Assembly (NCBI GenBank): GCA_016748015.1
Contig: JAAOMT010000404.1
Location: 43,017-65,409, forward strand
Direction: 5' to 3'
Source of the DNA: Geosiphon pyriformis
Taxonomy: Eukaryota; Glomeromycota; Glomeromycetes; Archaeosporales; Geosiphonaceae
Length of the DNA: 22,393 bases
The position numbers were made by a program, and so were the translations under genes. Within the stretch, counting starts at the first letter, position 1. Every line of letters begins with the position of its first letter. Below, piece after piece: positions 1 through 8,530 of the stretch. The notes beneath the pieces were generated by a model. The model did not search any database. It had not been told where the DNA came from and saw nothing but the letters and a program-made list of their open reading frames with translations.

Positions 1-508
1 ATTATTTTAATAAAAATTTTTTTTAATAATAATATATTAAATAAGTTTTAGCTAAATATTCAACTAAAAACTAATTTCAAAAATCTTGAAATTCTAAGTT
101 AAGCTGTTTTTTAACTAAAAAACAAATAAAACAAAATAAAAAAAATAAGTTTAATATATATTAAATTATTTAATAATATGTTATAAAATAATCTTGGTTT
201 TTTTGTGCTAAAAAAAATAATTATCTATTGTTATTAAAAAAATTTTATTATTTTTTTTTGTTATTATTAATGCTATTTTGCTGTTAATTTTGTTGTTAAT
301 AAAAACTAATAAATTTTTAATAAGCTAATTTTTTTTTTAAAGTATCTTTTTATATTTTAAACAGTAAATATTAATAGAACTTATAATAGAATAACCAATT
401 TTATGTTAATTATTTTGTTTAGTTACTTTGCAATAAAAATTAAAAAAATAAAGAAAAAAAAATTATATGTTCAAGAAAATTGGTTTTAGTTTAAACTTGA
501 AAGTATTA
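1..508. other. AT-rich flank left of element B
   Basis: No gene can be supported here. The sequence is dominated by A/T runs with stops in every frame. The short open frame at 467-655 runs across the LTR boundary at 513 and looks fortuitous. Positions 251-332 resemble the right-hand end of the window (see the repeat entry). This stretch is the left side of the site where element B inserted. Confidence 0.7.
251..332 (+). repeat. Diverged direct repeat, left copy
   Basis: This stretch contains a T-run, then TTATTAATGCTATTTTGC, a TTAATTTT/GTTAATA section and TTTTTAATAAGCTAATTT. The same order of words recurs in the same orientation at 22309-22392 with scattered substitutions. It may be an old dispersed AT-rich repeat or the edges of a larger decayed element. 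AT richness raises the chance of fortuitous similarity, but the shared TTTTAATAAGCTAATTT tail and overall collinearity argue against that. Confidence 0.5.
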
Positions 509-512
509 ACAG
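509..512. repeat. Target-site duplication of element B, left copy (ACAG)
   Basis: ACAG lies directly outside the LTR terminus TGTTAC at 513. The same four bases lie directly outside the other LTR terminus GTAACA, at 18037-18040. A matching 4-bp duplication at both ends of a TG...CA element is what LTR-retrotransposon integration leaves, and element A shows the same length. Confidence 0.85.
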
Positions 513-1079
513 TGTTACAAATAATTATTTGGAGTCTCAAGTCAAATAACAAATCTGTAACTTGGTGCTTAGTTGGTACTCGGGTGTTGATATCTGAAGA
601 TTTTGGTTGTGGAGTTTTTTGTATAATAGACAGAGATTTAATAGTTTGTTTTTAGTAGCCTCCCAGAATTGCAATTTCATCAAATTTTTTTCTCAGCATG
701 GTGGCTGGTAATCCTCCTGGTAAGCTATCCTCAAATCTATGAGTGTTCTACTCTTGTTTCACGAGTCTTTTACCAGTCCCTATGATGTCTGTATCTTAGT
801 GCTTAATCCTTAATCAATTTAGTAAAACCAAAGAAATAACAAAAAAGAAATAAAAGAAAATAAAAGAAATAAACAAAAACAATTACAAGTTAGTATTCTA
901 TCAATAGCCATAATCAAGAGCTATTGTTCTAGCATGGTTAAATATTAATTACTATCAACATGAAGTGTTAATAGTGGAGAGTGGATTTGGATGGTAAATG
1001 ATTTATTTATTTAATATTTGTAGATGAAAGATTTTTAACTCTAGGATTCTGCCCTTTCTATTTCTAATGCTATTGCTAT
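513..1079 (-). repeat. 3' LTR of element B, outer part
   Basis: This matches 17258-17824 of the intact B LTR nearly base for base in layout, with mostly transition differences. It begins TGTTAC beside the ACAG duplication and ends ...GCTATTGCTAT, where element A enters. The right-hand LTR continues through the same point uninterrupted (GCTATTGCTATATATAC). Confidence 0.93.
1076..1079. repeat. Target-site duplication of element A, left copy (CTAT)
   Basis: CTAT precedes the element A terminus TGTTACC and is repeated at 8527-8530 after the other terminus. The intact LTR of B has this CTAT once, at 17821-17824, confirming a 4-bp duplication. The last base of the A 3' LTR terminus is taken as the A of GTAATA, a mutated form of GTAACA. 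Confidence 0.88.
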
Positions 1080-1293
1080 TGTTACCAGATGAAATTAGAG
1101 ATATTATTTAGCATAAAATTATCTTATAAATCCTATCATTAATTAGCATATATTATCGTTTCAAATTATCACTTATTACATTAGCAAAATGTCCAAAATT
1201 ATCATTTAATTAATAACCCAATTTGTACACAACACAAATGTAACCTAATTGCGATGATCAAATCATGCAATACCCCGAACTAATGAACATTCA

Positions 1294-1414
1294 AAAGTTT
1301 GCCGAAATTTGTAGAAATTTGTAGAAATAATTGATAGTTTACTGAAATATCTAATAGTTCGCAAAAATAACTTGTAGTTTGCCAAAATATATCTTTAGTT
1401 CAGCGAAATTGTAG
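1294..1414 (+). repeat. About 20-bp tandem repeats in the 5' LTR of element A
   Basis: There are six imperfect units built on TAGTTCGCCGAAATA followed by a variable 5-7 bp. Each carries TTC and GAA half-sites around a 3-bp centre. The array lies about 50-170 bp upstream of the TATAAAAG box, where enhancer or transcription-factor sites are expected. The 3' LTR copy at 7767-7888 is more regular, and many unit-to-unit differences are C/T or G/A. Confidence 0.65.
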
Positions 1415-1459
1415 AAAATAGCAAAGTTCAAGTTCATAGAATAGTGTTACAACAAATTG

Positions 1460-1467
1460 TATAAAAG
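1460..1467 (+). promoter_or_regulatory. TATA box in the 5' LTR of element A
   Basis: TATAAAAG sits in GTTGTATAAAAG-like context and is kept in both LTRs (also at 7934-7941) despite about 6-7 percent divergence around it. It is the best candidate for the U3 core promoter. Transcription would then start around 1490, leaving a roughly 570-nt R-U5 leader before the primer binding site. The start position is inference. Confidence 0.6.
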
Positions 1468-1895
1468 AAGAACATCTCTCTTTGAGAAAATGTATCTTAC
1501 TTTAGATTTATCACTTAGAACCATTCCTATACACACAAAAAAAAAAAATATTAAATAATTTGAAAAACCAAATTCTTTAAATTATTGTACTTGGAAAATC
1601 CTTAAAACCCAACTAACATTTTGAAATTGATTAGCTACCAATTTCAGTAAACTGTTAGTGACTCCAGGCCTGAATAGAAAACGTTTCCCTTGATAAAATC
1701 CTATTTCTTTTACATTTTTTTTATTTTTATTTTTCTTTTCTTATTACAATCATTAAGGTAGCCTACAGACGAGATTTCTGTAGAAGAGTTGACTTTCACA
1801 GCAAAGTAACTACACATTTTTAGTGAGCTTCCAGATAAGCAATTCCTGGGAAAAAGTTGACATTTACTACAATATAACTACATAAAGCAACTGGC

Positions 1896-1949
1896 ATGGA
1901 ATTGGCCATTCCACTCATAAGCCCAGCAAGTTCAAATTATAAGAGATAA
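1896..1949 (+). other. Short upstream reading frame in the LTR leader (17 codons)
   Basis: An ATG in GGCATGG context opens 17 codons and ends in TAA at 1947-1949, in the presumed transcribed leader of element A. In the 3' LTR the same site reads GGTACAG, so the ATG is absent there. It is one of few ATGs near the gag frame, which has none of its own for over 250 codons. It could be a regulatory upstream frame, a spliced leader exon, or chance. Confidence 0.25.
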
Positions 1950-2061
1950 TTTGAAGATAAATTCAGTTACTAGAGGTCCAACTACTTCCTGGAAACGTGA
2001 ATTCACAACAAATCAACATTAACAACATTTAAGAAAAGAGACCAAAAACCTCCGGTAACAT

Positions 2062-4107
2062 TTGGTGCTCTCTCATAAAAATAACACAGCAACAAAATTC
2101 AAAGTGGTGACCACACCAGATGCAACAATCCTAGAGTATTACCAATCAATTTACACCCACTGCAAGCAAAGATTCAACATTCCAGACGGAATTGAAGTTG
2201 TCAAGAAATCAGTATACCAATACATTGAAAACTGCATCAACAATTATCTTTTTGGAAATTACAATATCTCAGAAGTTAGAAGCAATCTTTACAATAATTT
2301 AGCACACTATTTACAGTTGGAAACTGAAAACCTTAACAGCAAAACACTTGCCACTTACTTTCACGAACTTAATTTTAACATTATCAAATACTGTGAAGAA
2401 ACATATCTAGTGCAGTCTCAATACACTATTGATTTTGAATCGGAAACAGAAACAAGCAACAAAGGCAAAAACAGATTAAAGCAATACTCAAAAACCAACC
2501 CAAATACTTCAACACTACCAAAAACAACTGCCAAACATTTACAAACACCTGAACAAGAAACCAGTTCAAAACTTCCACTTATTATCACACCTTTTCCAGC
2601 TTTACTTGCACAAGCACAAACGCCTAATTCACCTTTGAATCAATTTACAAGATCAGAAGATTTTACATCACTCAGAAGTCCCATTAGACAACAAAAACCT
2701 CTTCAAACTAGTTCCAATCTCCTTGACTTTCTAGCTGAAAATCAAAGTGAACACTCTGAGACAGCAGCAAACAAAGAAAACAAACCTGAAATATCTGAAG
2801 AAGAATCAATAAACAGTGAACATGAAGAAAACAAAATGACAACATACATCACAAAAATCTCTGAATTTAATGGAGAAGACATTGAGACCAGTCCTCAAGA
2901 ATGGCTCGACCAAGTTACTAAAGCTGGAGATGCAAATGGATGGAATGCTGCCAGAATGTTAAGAACAATTCCCTACTTTTTCAAAGAAACAGCAGGAGAA
3001 TGGTTTGAAAACCTGGCCACCCCATTCAATGATTGGAACGCTTTCAAAGCAGCCTTCCTTGAACAGTTCACCAACAATAATACCTCTATCACCCTTCACA
3101 ATCATTTTCGAAATATTAAACAAAAACCCTCCGAATCTGTTATGATTTATATTGGGAAATTCAACAAACTTCTCAAACAAATTCGCCAACTTGAAACAAA
3201 TGATTATTATTCTGATGCTCAAATCTTGGATCAATTTATCACTGGTCTAAAAGATAAACTAATTAAAAACATTCGCCTACATGCACCAGAAGATTTAAAC
3301 TCTGCCATACAGCATGCAAAAAAATACGAAATGACCATGGAAGAGGCCAATTGCACAAAACTTGTAAATTTGGCAATTGGAGAAACCAGCTCAGCAGCTG
3401 AGAAAAAAATTGACCAACTCACAAAGAAGGTTGAAAACTATTTCACCAATCAACAACAACAGCAACCCCAAAGATATCACTCACCCCAAAGACAAAATCA
3501 AAATAACTTTGCACCATTTTCCAATAACCAGCCTCAAAATTGCCATTACTGTGGAATCTTTGGCCACTGAAAAAAAGATTGCAGAAAGCTACAATAAGAC
3601 CAACAAAATAGGAGTAATCAATGTTATCCTCCACCACGGCAATCTTATTATCAACCACCACCACCAGCTTACTATCCACCAAGACCCCAATACCAAAATA
3701 ACTATTATTAGCCCGCCCCACAGCCAATCCAACAGCAATACCAACAACCATCTACACAACATTATCAAGTATCTGCTCAAAGACTGATTACACAAAATTA
3801 ATTCACACCATAAAACCAATACCAAGTAAACAACAATAGAATCAGTTCGAACAACCAATTGGTTTCCTGAAATTCCACTCAACCAAGACCCAACTACTAT
3901 CACACTCAACCCAGTTATTTAACAATGCCAGAAGAACAGGATTTTCACTATACTGCACCCTCGGAAGGTAGAGCTGCAGCACAACAACAAAACCCTTCCT
4001 ATACTCCCATCATAATCCCACCAGCCAGAATCACTGAAAACGCCAACCTTTCAGATATATTTTCTTTTGAGTTTGAAGCAAATAAGTCACCATTCCTGCT
4101 TAGCAAG
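2062..4107 (+). pseudogene. gag of element A (Met-less N-terminal domain, gag core, CCHC knuckle, Gln/Pro/Tyr linker)
   Basis: One frame is open from just after the LTR to 3567. It has no ATG before 2836, so the first 258 codons lack Met although they read as ordinary protein. Residues about 10-140 form a helical region that parallels the Gag N-terminus of element B (Leu-Phe/Leu-Gly after a Tyr-Ile-rich helix, then Arg...Tyr...Leu). After a Ser/Gln/Glu-rich spacer, residues 270-440 match the retrotransposon gag core (NGWNAARML, IPYFFKETAGEWF, FNDWNAFKAAFLEQF). A knuckle C-x2-C-x4-H-x4-C lies at 3541-3582 and is cut by TGA at 3568 where Trp is usual. Further stops at 3595, 3709, 3799, 3811 and 3868 interrupt a Gln/Pro/Tyr-rich linker that keeps the same frame to about 4105. 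Gag would coat and package the RNA. Confidence 0.85.
2063..2073 (+). promoter_or_regulatory. Primer binding site of element A
   Basis: TGGTGCTCTCT begins two bases after the LTR end and starts with TGG, complementary to the CCA end of a tRNA. Element B has TGGTGCTCCCT at the same place (17245-17255). The primer would be a tRNA ending AGRGAGCACCA. I cannot name the isoacceptor. It is not the common initiator-Met site of plant gypsy elements. Confidence 0.75.
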
Positions 4108-4490
4108 CAGCCGCCAATAAACAAAAAGCAATCACAGCTATGTACACTGAAGCAGAAGTCGAAGGAAAGACAATTTGCTTGATCCTAGACAGTAAATCTG
4201 CCAGAAGTATTATCACCTACCAGTTAATGCAACAGTTAAAGAGAAATGTCGACCGACCAGCTCAAACAGTAATTGTCACTGCCAATGGCATGAAAAAGAC
4301 CCCAGTAGGAGAAATTGACAATTTTCCGTTTACTCTTGATGGAATTACCATTCCAGTCAAAGTTCTTGTAATGAACGCACCCCAGTACCAAGCTCTCGTC
4401 AGAAATGATTGGCTTCAAAAAGCCAATGCTAATGTGAATTGGGAAACACAAGAGTTAATAATCTCCTACCAAAGACAACACGCCTGGATA
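4107..4490 (+). pseudogene. Retroviral-type aspartic protease of element A, active site altered
   Basis: The frame has moved by one base relative to gag near 4105. The sequence TAMYTEAEVEGK leads into LILDSKSARSIITYQL. The catalytic D-S/T-G motif is at 4188-4202 but reads D-S-K-S-A, whereas element B has D-S-G-S-A, so the Gly of the active-site turn is lost. Downstream blocks EIDNFPFTLDG, VKVLVMNAPQYQALV and NDWLQKANANVNW match B and the flap/second-half pattern of Ty3-like proteases. The enzyme would cut Gag-Pol. In element B gag and protease share one frame, so the shift here is more likely a 1-nt deletion than programmed frameshifting. Confidence 0.8.
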
Positions 4491-5453
4491 CCTGCCACTT
4501 GCGGTATATTCAACAAATGCTCTGGAAAAACCCCGGCTTTTGAATTCAAACCGGAAGAGAAAAAACCTCTTATTGAAACATTCATGGCTCTTGGATCAAT
4601 ATCCAACTGGGCCGATGAAACAGAACAAGAACATTTTACCCCACACACTGAACCCGAAACCTCTGGATGGAATATTCCTTACTCAAAACCTGAACCAAGG
4701 AAACAACGCCCTTATATTTCCCTTAAATGTAAGGACTGCCACAAGAAACTATCGTCAATGGGAGCCTGCATTTCACCTGAAGAAAAATATGAGAATCATA
4801 CTTGTTATTACTGCAAGGCTTGCCACAGAGAATGATAGGGCCATCTAATAAAAAGGAGCAGAAAATGAGATAACACCTCTTGTTTGACTTGTGGAGATAT
4901 GCTACTGGAAGAATACAATTGGATTGATGTAGCCATGAGAGAAGGAGTCTGCAATCAGACCTGCCAATATGCTTTATTAATTTCAGAAAAAGTAAAAAGA
5001 AAAACACCCTTTAATGTAGCATATAACAGTGCTCTCAACAAACTTTATCACTACCCCCATAATGCCAAGATGATTTTTGACCTAGCAATAGCATTAATTA
5101 ATGGAGCTACCAAAAAAGATGTTTGTCAAATGAAGAAGGTAGAATACATTGAATATATCATAGAATTAGCTGGATTTGATTATGAAGACGAAGTAGAAGT
5201 CTACCACCAAATTGCAAGTCACACCTACCCAACCCAAGAAGCTTAAATTCAATGATTAGAGCAAATGAACATTAGGCTATGTGAAGAATGCATTATGCCT
5301 TGTAATGAACAATGGTGTCCTGAATGTTATGCTCTTAGTATTCTCTTGCCCAGCAAAAATGATGAGAACAAAATTGAATTTGGAGAACCTGAAGCAATGG
5401 AAGAAATTGAAACAACACCCATCTACCTTATTGAAAATCAGCCTGCCTTACAA
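4491..5453 (+). pseudogene. Cys-rich multi-finger region of element A, between protease and dUTPase
   Basis: This region of about 320 codons has paired cysteines: C-x2-C at 4728-4739, a GAC motif, YYCKAC, then CLTC after a Trp-turned-stop at 4866, CNQTC, and a compact C-x2-C-x3-C-x4-C-x2-C at 5280-5327. Element B keeps the same order (MGAC, FYCRAC, NNTPCLAC, CDKMCQY, then CDHCLIPC). The spacing resembles zinc ribbons or treble-clef fingers and suggests two or three metal-binding units joined by an acidic, helical stretch (about 4950-5240). I know of no named Ty3/gypsy domain at this position. It may bind nucleic acid or contact Gag. Stops lie at 4833, 4836, 4866, 5244 and 5253. Confidence 0.7.
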
Positions 5454-5882
5454 TTTAAATACTTCAACAACAATGGACAAGGAATAAAACCCGAAAAAGC
5501 ACACGAAATTGATGCTGAATATGACTTAAGATATTCAGACAAGGATACTTTTGTTTTCAAACCCAAATCTTTCACAAAAATCAACCTCAAAATTGCACTC
5601 AAAATCCCGCTAGAAGCAATGGTTCAAATCACCTTCCGATCCTCTCTGGCAAGTAAAAAAATCAATGTCAGAGGAGGAATAATCAATGCTGGATATACTG
5701 GAGACATTACAGTGATGCTTCAAAATGAAACTGACAAACCATTCAAGATCGAACATGCTAAAAAAATTGTCCAAGCTATTTACCTACCCCTAATCAACAT
5801 TTTGGGTTTGCAACTAGTCAATCAAAGAGAACAATTAGGAAAAAATGATAGAGAAACCCAAGGTTTTGGTTCAACTGGATGA
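5454..5882 (+). pseudogene. dUTPase domain of element A
   Basis: This matches the trimeric dUTPase family (dUTP to dUMP plus pyrophosphate). Motifs appear in order: 1, DAEYDLRY (Gly of AGYDL changed to Glu); 2, FRSSLASKK; 3, IINAGYTGDI (the usual catalytic Asp reads Asn); 4, KKIVQAIYLPL; 5, RETQGFGSTG, intact. The domain is about 140 residues, normal for the family. It sits between the Cys-rich region and the RT, in the same frame as protease. During reverse transcription the enzyme would limit uracil in cDNA. This copy has lost the motif-3 Asp and is probably inactive, while element B keeps that Asp but has a damaged motif 5. A TGA at 5880 ends the open stretch just after motif 5, probably from CGA or TGG. 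Confidence 0.88.
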
Positions 5883-6454
5883 TTCACAGTTCCAGTTAAT
5901 ATAGCTCTTAACACACAGAACAAATCCCACCAGATTCTCAGACTTCCACAACCAATTACCATCTCACCCTTTGGAGAACATCCGGAAATCTACACCTGCC
6001 CAAAGCCAACAACCACACAACAAATTTTTGAGTCTAATAAACAAATCTGCTTGGAACATAATATTTCAATTCCAAACATTTATATTCCAGAAGGAACAAA
6101 GAAAGTCCAAGTTACTTTTTACAACCCCAATAATTACCCCATAATTTTATTAAATAATTTAGAAATTGGAGTTATTCACAGTAATATATTTCAACAAGAA
6201 TTACCCCAAACAGTTCCTGATTTCTCTGAAATTATTGAACATTCACTACCAAAAATCAACCCAAATCCCAGCTCCAAAAACTACTATGTTGTCATAGAAA
6301 AACTATCTCGAATCAACATGGGACAACTTGAACCACAACAACAGACCCAGTTCAAAGAGTTAATTGCAGAATTTGCCAATATCTTCACTGAAAACAACAA
6401 TGACTTAGAAAGAACCAATTTGGTCCAACACCAAATTTATACAGGAGATGCAAA
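5883..6454 (+). pseudogene. Beta-rich linker and RT N-terminus of element A
   Basis: The frame of protease and dUTPase stays open for 190 codons after the stop at 5880. Its centre (ISIPNIYIPEGTKKV, YNPNNYPI, NNLEIGVIHSN) parallels element B (LINLYILAKSPKN, IPKGTIIGYL). This resembles the small beta module often found between protease and RT in gypsy Pol proteins. From about 6320 it becomes the RT lead-in (QFKELIAEFANIFTENNNDL, LVQHQIYTGDA). At about 6453-6457 one base appears missing and the RT continues in the next frame. Confidence 0.75.
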
Positions 6455-7309
6455 CCAAGAAGACAACAAGCATATTGAGTTGCTCCAGAAAGCCACCAAT
6501 TCATCCAAGAAGAAGTACAATGAATGCTTAACAATAGGCTCATCCAACCTTCCATGAGTCCTTGGACTTCATCTGTAGTGCTAGTTAAAAAGAAAAATGG
6601 AAAGATCTGATTTTGTGTTGATTATCGACAACTCAACAGTATTACAATTGGAGATGCCTACTCCCTTTCCCAGATTAATGACATGTTAGATGCCCTTGGA
6701 AAATCCAAATACTTTTCAATACTAGATTTAGAAAGTGGTTACTGGCAAGTTGCTATGGATCCCAAAGATCGCCCCAAAACAGCATTCACCACCCAAAGTG
6801 GAAATTACGAGTTCAATGTAATGCTTTTTGGATTATGCAATGGACCAGCAATGTTTCAGAGATTAATGGATGTTGTGTACCAAGGACTTCTTTGGAAGTC
6901 AGTAGTCGTTTATCTTGATGATACTGATGTTTATTCTCCATTATTCGAATTACACTTAAAACATCTGTGAGAAGTTTTTCAACAATTACAAAAAGCAGGA
7001 CTAAAACTCAACATCAAAAAATGCTACTTTGGAAAAACAAGCTTGGTCTTCCTTGGACATATCATTAGTAAAGATGGAATCAAACTGGACCCTGGAAAAA
7101 TCAGTGTTGTCAAAAACTTCAAAACTCCAAAAAACACTACAGAACTAAGAGGATTTATAGGATTAGCATCCTACTATTGGAAGTTTATCAAAGGATTCTC
7201 AGAAATTGCAAAACCCCTCAACCAGCTCACCACCAAAAACGTTGAATACAAATGGACTACCAAACACCAAAAAGCTTTTGGAATTCTCAAGGAAAAACTG
7301 ACAACAGCT
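6455..7309 (+). pseudogene. Reverse transcriptase of element A
   Basis: RT palm and fingers are recognisable: QEEVQ, MLNNRLIQPSMSPW, SSVVLVKKKNGK, FCVDYRQLN, the motif-A block FSILDLESGYWQVAMDP, FGLCNGPAMFQRLMD, and the catalytic YLDD at 6911-6922, which is intact. The thumb and connection follow (FLGHIISKDGIKLDP, LRGFIGLASYYWKFIKGF). The domain breaks at the first residues of RNase H (KHQKAFGILKEKL). Stops, all TGA, lie at 6476 (Arg in B), 6521 (Trp in B), 6608 and 6968. It would copy element RNA into cDNA inside the particle. This copy keeps more catalytic residues than B but is interrupted four times. Confidence 0.9.
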
Positions 7310-7540
7310 GGACCAACAAACAGTCGCTACAAGCTCAGAGCTGCTCTTAGACTTTATGACCTATTCCACACCTGTGAAAATGTCCTACAAAACCCAATTT
7401 TACGACCTTTGAAGATTCAATACATTGGAAAGCTTACAAAACTGAAATTTCAACAATTTTCAGACCAAATTTCTTCAATAATTTTGGATTACTATCTGGA
7501 AATTACAGACAGTACTTGGACTTTGATGGAGCTCAGTCTT
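7310..7540 (+). pseudogene. ORF3-like tail of element A joined to the RT by internal deletion
   Basis: Immediately after the start of RNase H the frame continues for about 80 codons into unrelated sequence with no stop, reaching the polypurine tract. The pattern (LYDLFHTCENVLQNP, KIQYIGKLTKLKFQQF, SSIILDYYLEI) lines up loosely with the end of ORF3 in element B (YxLHNIF, TVTINQWERMNNIQVED, TILEKKVLEL), at a similar distance from the polypurine tract. The simplest reading is a deletion of RNase H, integrase and most of ORF3, about 2.5-3 kb judging by B. The homology is read by eye and is weak but collinear. Confidence 0.5.
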
Positions 7541-7550
7541 GAGGAGGAGG
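7541..7550 (+). promoter_or_regulatory. Polypurine tract of element A
   Basis: GAGGAGGAGG lies three bases before the 3' LTR terminus TGTTACC. It is the expected primer site for plus-strand DNA synthesis, left after RNase H cleavage. Confidence 0.8.
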
Positions 7551-7553
7551 TTA

Positions 7554-8526
7554 TGTTACCAGATAAAATTAGAGATATTATTTAGCATAAAATTATCTTA
7601 TAAATCTTATCATTAATTAACATATATTATTGTTTCAAATTATCACTTATTACATTAGCAAAATATCCAAAATTATCATTTAATTAATAACCCAATTTGT
7701 ATATAACACAAATGTAACCTAATTGTAATGATCAAATCATGCAATACTCCGAACTATGTAATATTTAAAAGTTCACCGAAATTTGTAGAAATTCGCTGAA
7801 ATAATTGATAGTTCACCGAAATATCTAATAGTTCGCAGAAATAACTTGTAGTTCACTGAAATGTATCTTTAGTTCAGTGAAATTGTAGAAAATAGCAAAG
7901 TTCAAGTTCATAGAATAGTGTTATAACAAGTTGTATAAAAGAAAAACATCTCTCTTTGAGAAAATGTAAGATTTATCACTTAGAACCATTCCTATACACA
8001 CAAAAAAAAATAAATATCAAATAATTTGAAAAACCAAATTCTTTAAATTATTGCACTTGGAAAATCCTCAAAACCCAACTAATGTTTTGAAATTGATTAG
8101 CTACCAATTTTAGTAAACTGTTAGTAACTCCAGGCCTGAATAGAAAACGTTTCCCTTGATAAAATCCTATTTCTTTTATATTTCTTTTATTTTTATTTTT
8201 CTTTTCTTATTACAATTATTAGGGTAGCCTACAGATGAGATTCTTGTAGAAGAGTTGACTTTCACAGCAAAGTAACTACATATTTTTAGTGAGCTTCTAG
8301 ATGAGCAATTCCTGGGAAAGAGTTGACGTTTACTACAACATAACTACATAAAGCAACTGGTACAGAATTGGCCATTCTACTCATAAGCCCAGCAAGTTCA
8401 AATTATAGGAGATAATTTGAAAATAAATTTAGTTACTGGAGGTCCAACTACTTCCTGGAAACGTGAATTCACAACAAATCAACATTAACAACATTTAAAA
8501 AAAGAGACCAAAAACCTCCAGTAATA
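7554..8526 (+). repeat. 3' LTR of element A
   Basis: The LTR is 973 bp and starts TGTTACC. Its end reads GTAATA, one C-to-T change from GTAACA in the partner. It carries the TATAAAAG box at 7934-7941 and the 20-bp array at 7767-7888. The flanking bases on the right, CTATATATAC, resume element B's LTR. Confidence 0.93.
7767..7888 (+). repeat. About 20-bp tandem repeats in the 3' LTR of element A
   Basis: Six units with cores GTTCACCGAAAT, ATTCGCTGAAAT, GTTCACCGAAAT, GTTCGCAGAAAT, GTTCACTGAAAT and GTTCAGTGAAAT are spaced about 20 bp. The TTC...GAA arms are kept while the 3-bp centre varies. This copy is more regular than the 5' LTR copy, so it better shows the ancestral unit. Confidence 0.7.
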
Positions 8527-8530
8527 CTAT
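8527..8530. repeat. Target-site duplication of element A, right copy (CTAT)
   Basis: CTAT matches 1076-1079. From here the sequence continues the interrupted LTR of element B. Confidence 0.85.

Larger units (their letters stand above)
1080..2060 (+). repeat. 5' LTR of element A
   Basis: The LTR is 981 bp, from TGTTACC to GGTAACA, a 7-bp perfect terminal inverted repeat with canonical TG...CA ends. It pairs with 7554-8526. It contains a run of about 20-bp repeats (1294-1414), a TATAAAAG box at 1460-1467 and a short upstream reading frame at 1896-1949. Where this LTR differs from its partner, the difference is nearly always C/T or G/A. An 8-bp indel near 1491-1498 is the main length difference. 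Confidence 0.93.
1080..8526 (+). mobile_element. Element A: degenerate, internally deleted dUTPase-bearing Ty3/gypsy-like LTR retrotransposon nested in element B
   Basis: The element has two LTRs of 981 and 973 bp with TGTTACC...GGTAACA termini, a CTAT duplication, a primer binding site directly after the 5' LTR and a polypurine tract three bases before the 3' LTR. The internal region is about 5.5 kb: gag, protease, Cys-rich region, dUTPase, linker, RT, then an abrupt jump to an ORF3-like tail. Most of RNase H and all of integrase are missing, so this copy could only have moved with enzymes supplied in trans, unless the deletion came after insertion. Coding frames change near 4105 and 6454 and carry about 16 stops. 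By eye the two LTRs differ at roughly 60 sites by transition and about 5 by transversion, so insertion is not recent unless mutation was accelerated. Confidence 0.93.

Noticed and set aside
467-655. 62-residue plus-strand frame as a gene
   Set aside because: It straddles the LTR border at 513, lies mostly in LTR sequence and has no family features.
2959-3909. Minus-strand open frames opposite gag of element A
   Set aside because: They are antisense to the Gag core and its Gln/Pro/Tyr linker, are rich in Val, Leu and Trp as expected from reverse reading, and have no motifs.
4105-4137. Programmed -1 frameshift between gag and protease in element A
   Set aside because: The overlap has AAC AAA AAG but no canonical X-XXY-YYZ slippery heptamer, and element B has gag and protease in one frame. 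A 1-nt deletion is simpler.
3568-6970. TGA read as tryptophan (alternative genetic code)
   Set aside because: Several TGA codons fall where Trp is expected, but TGG is also used for Trp, other TGA codons fall at Arg sites (6476), and TAA and TAG interrupt the same frames. Mutation explains all of these.
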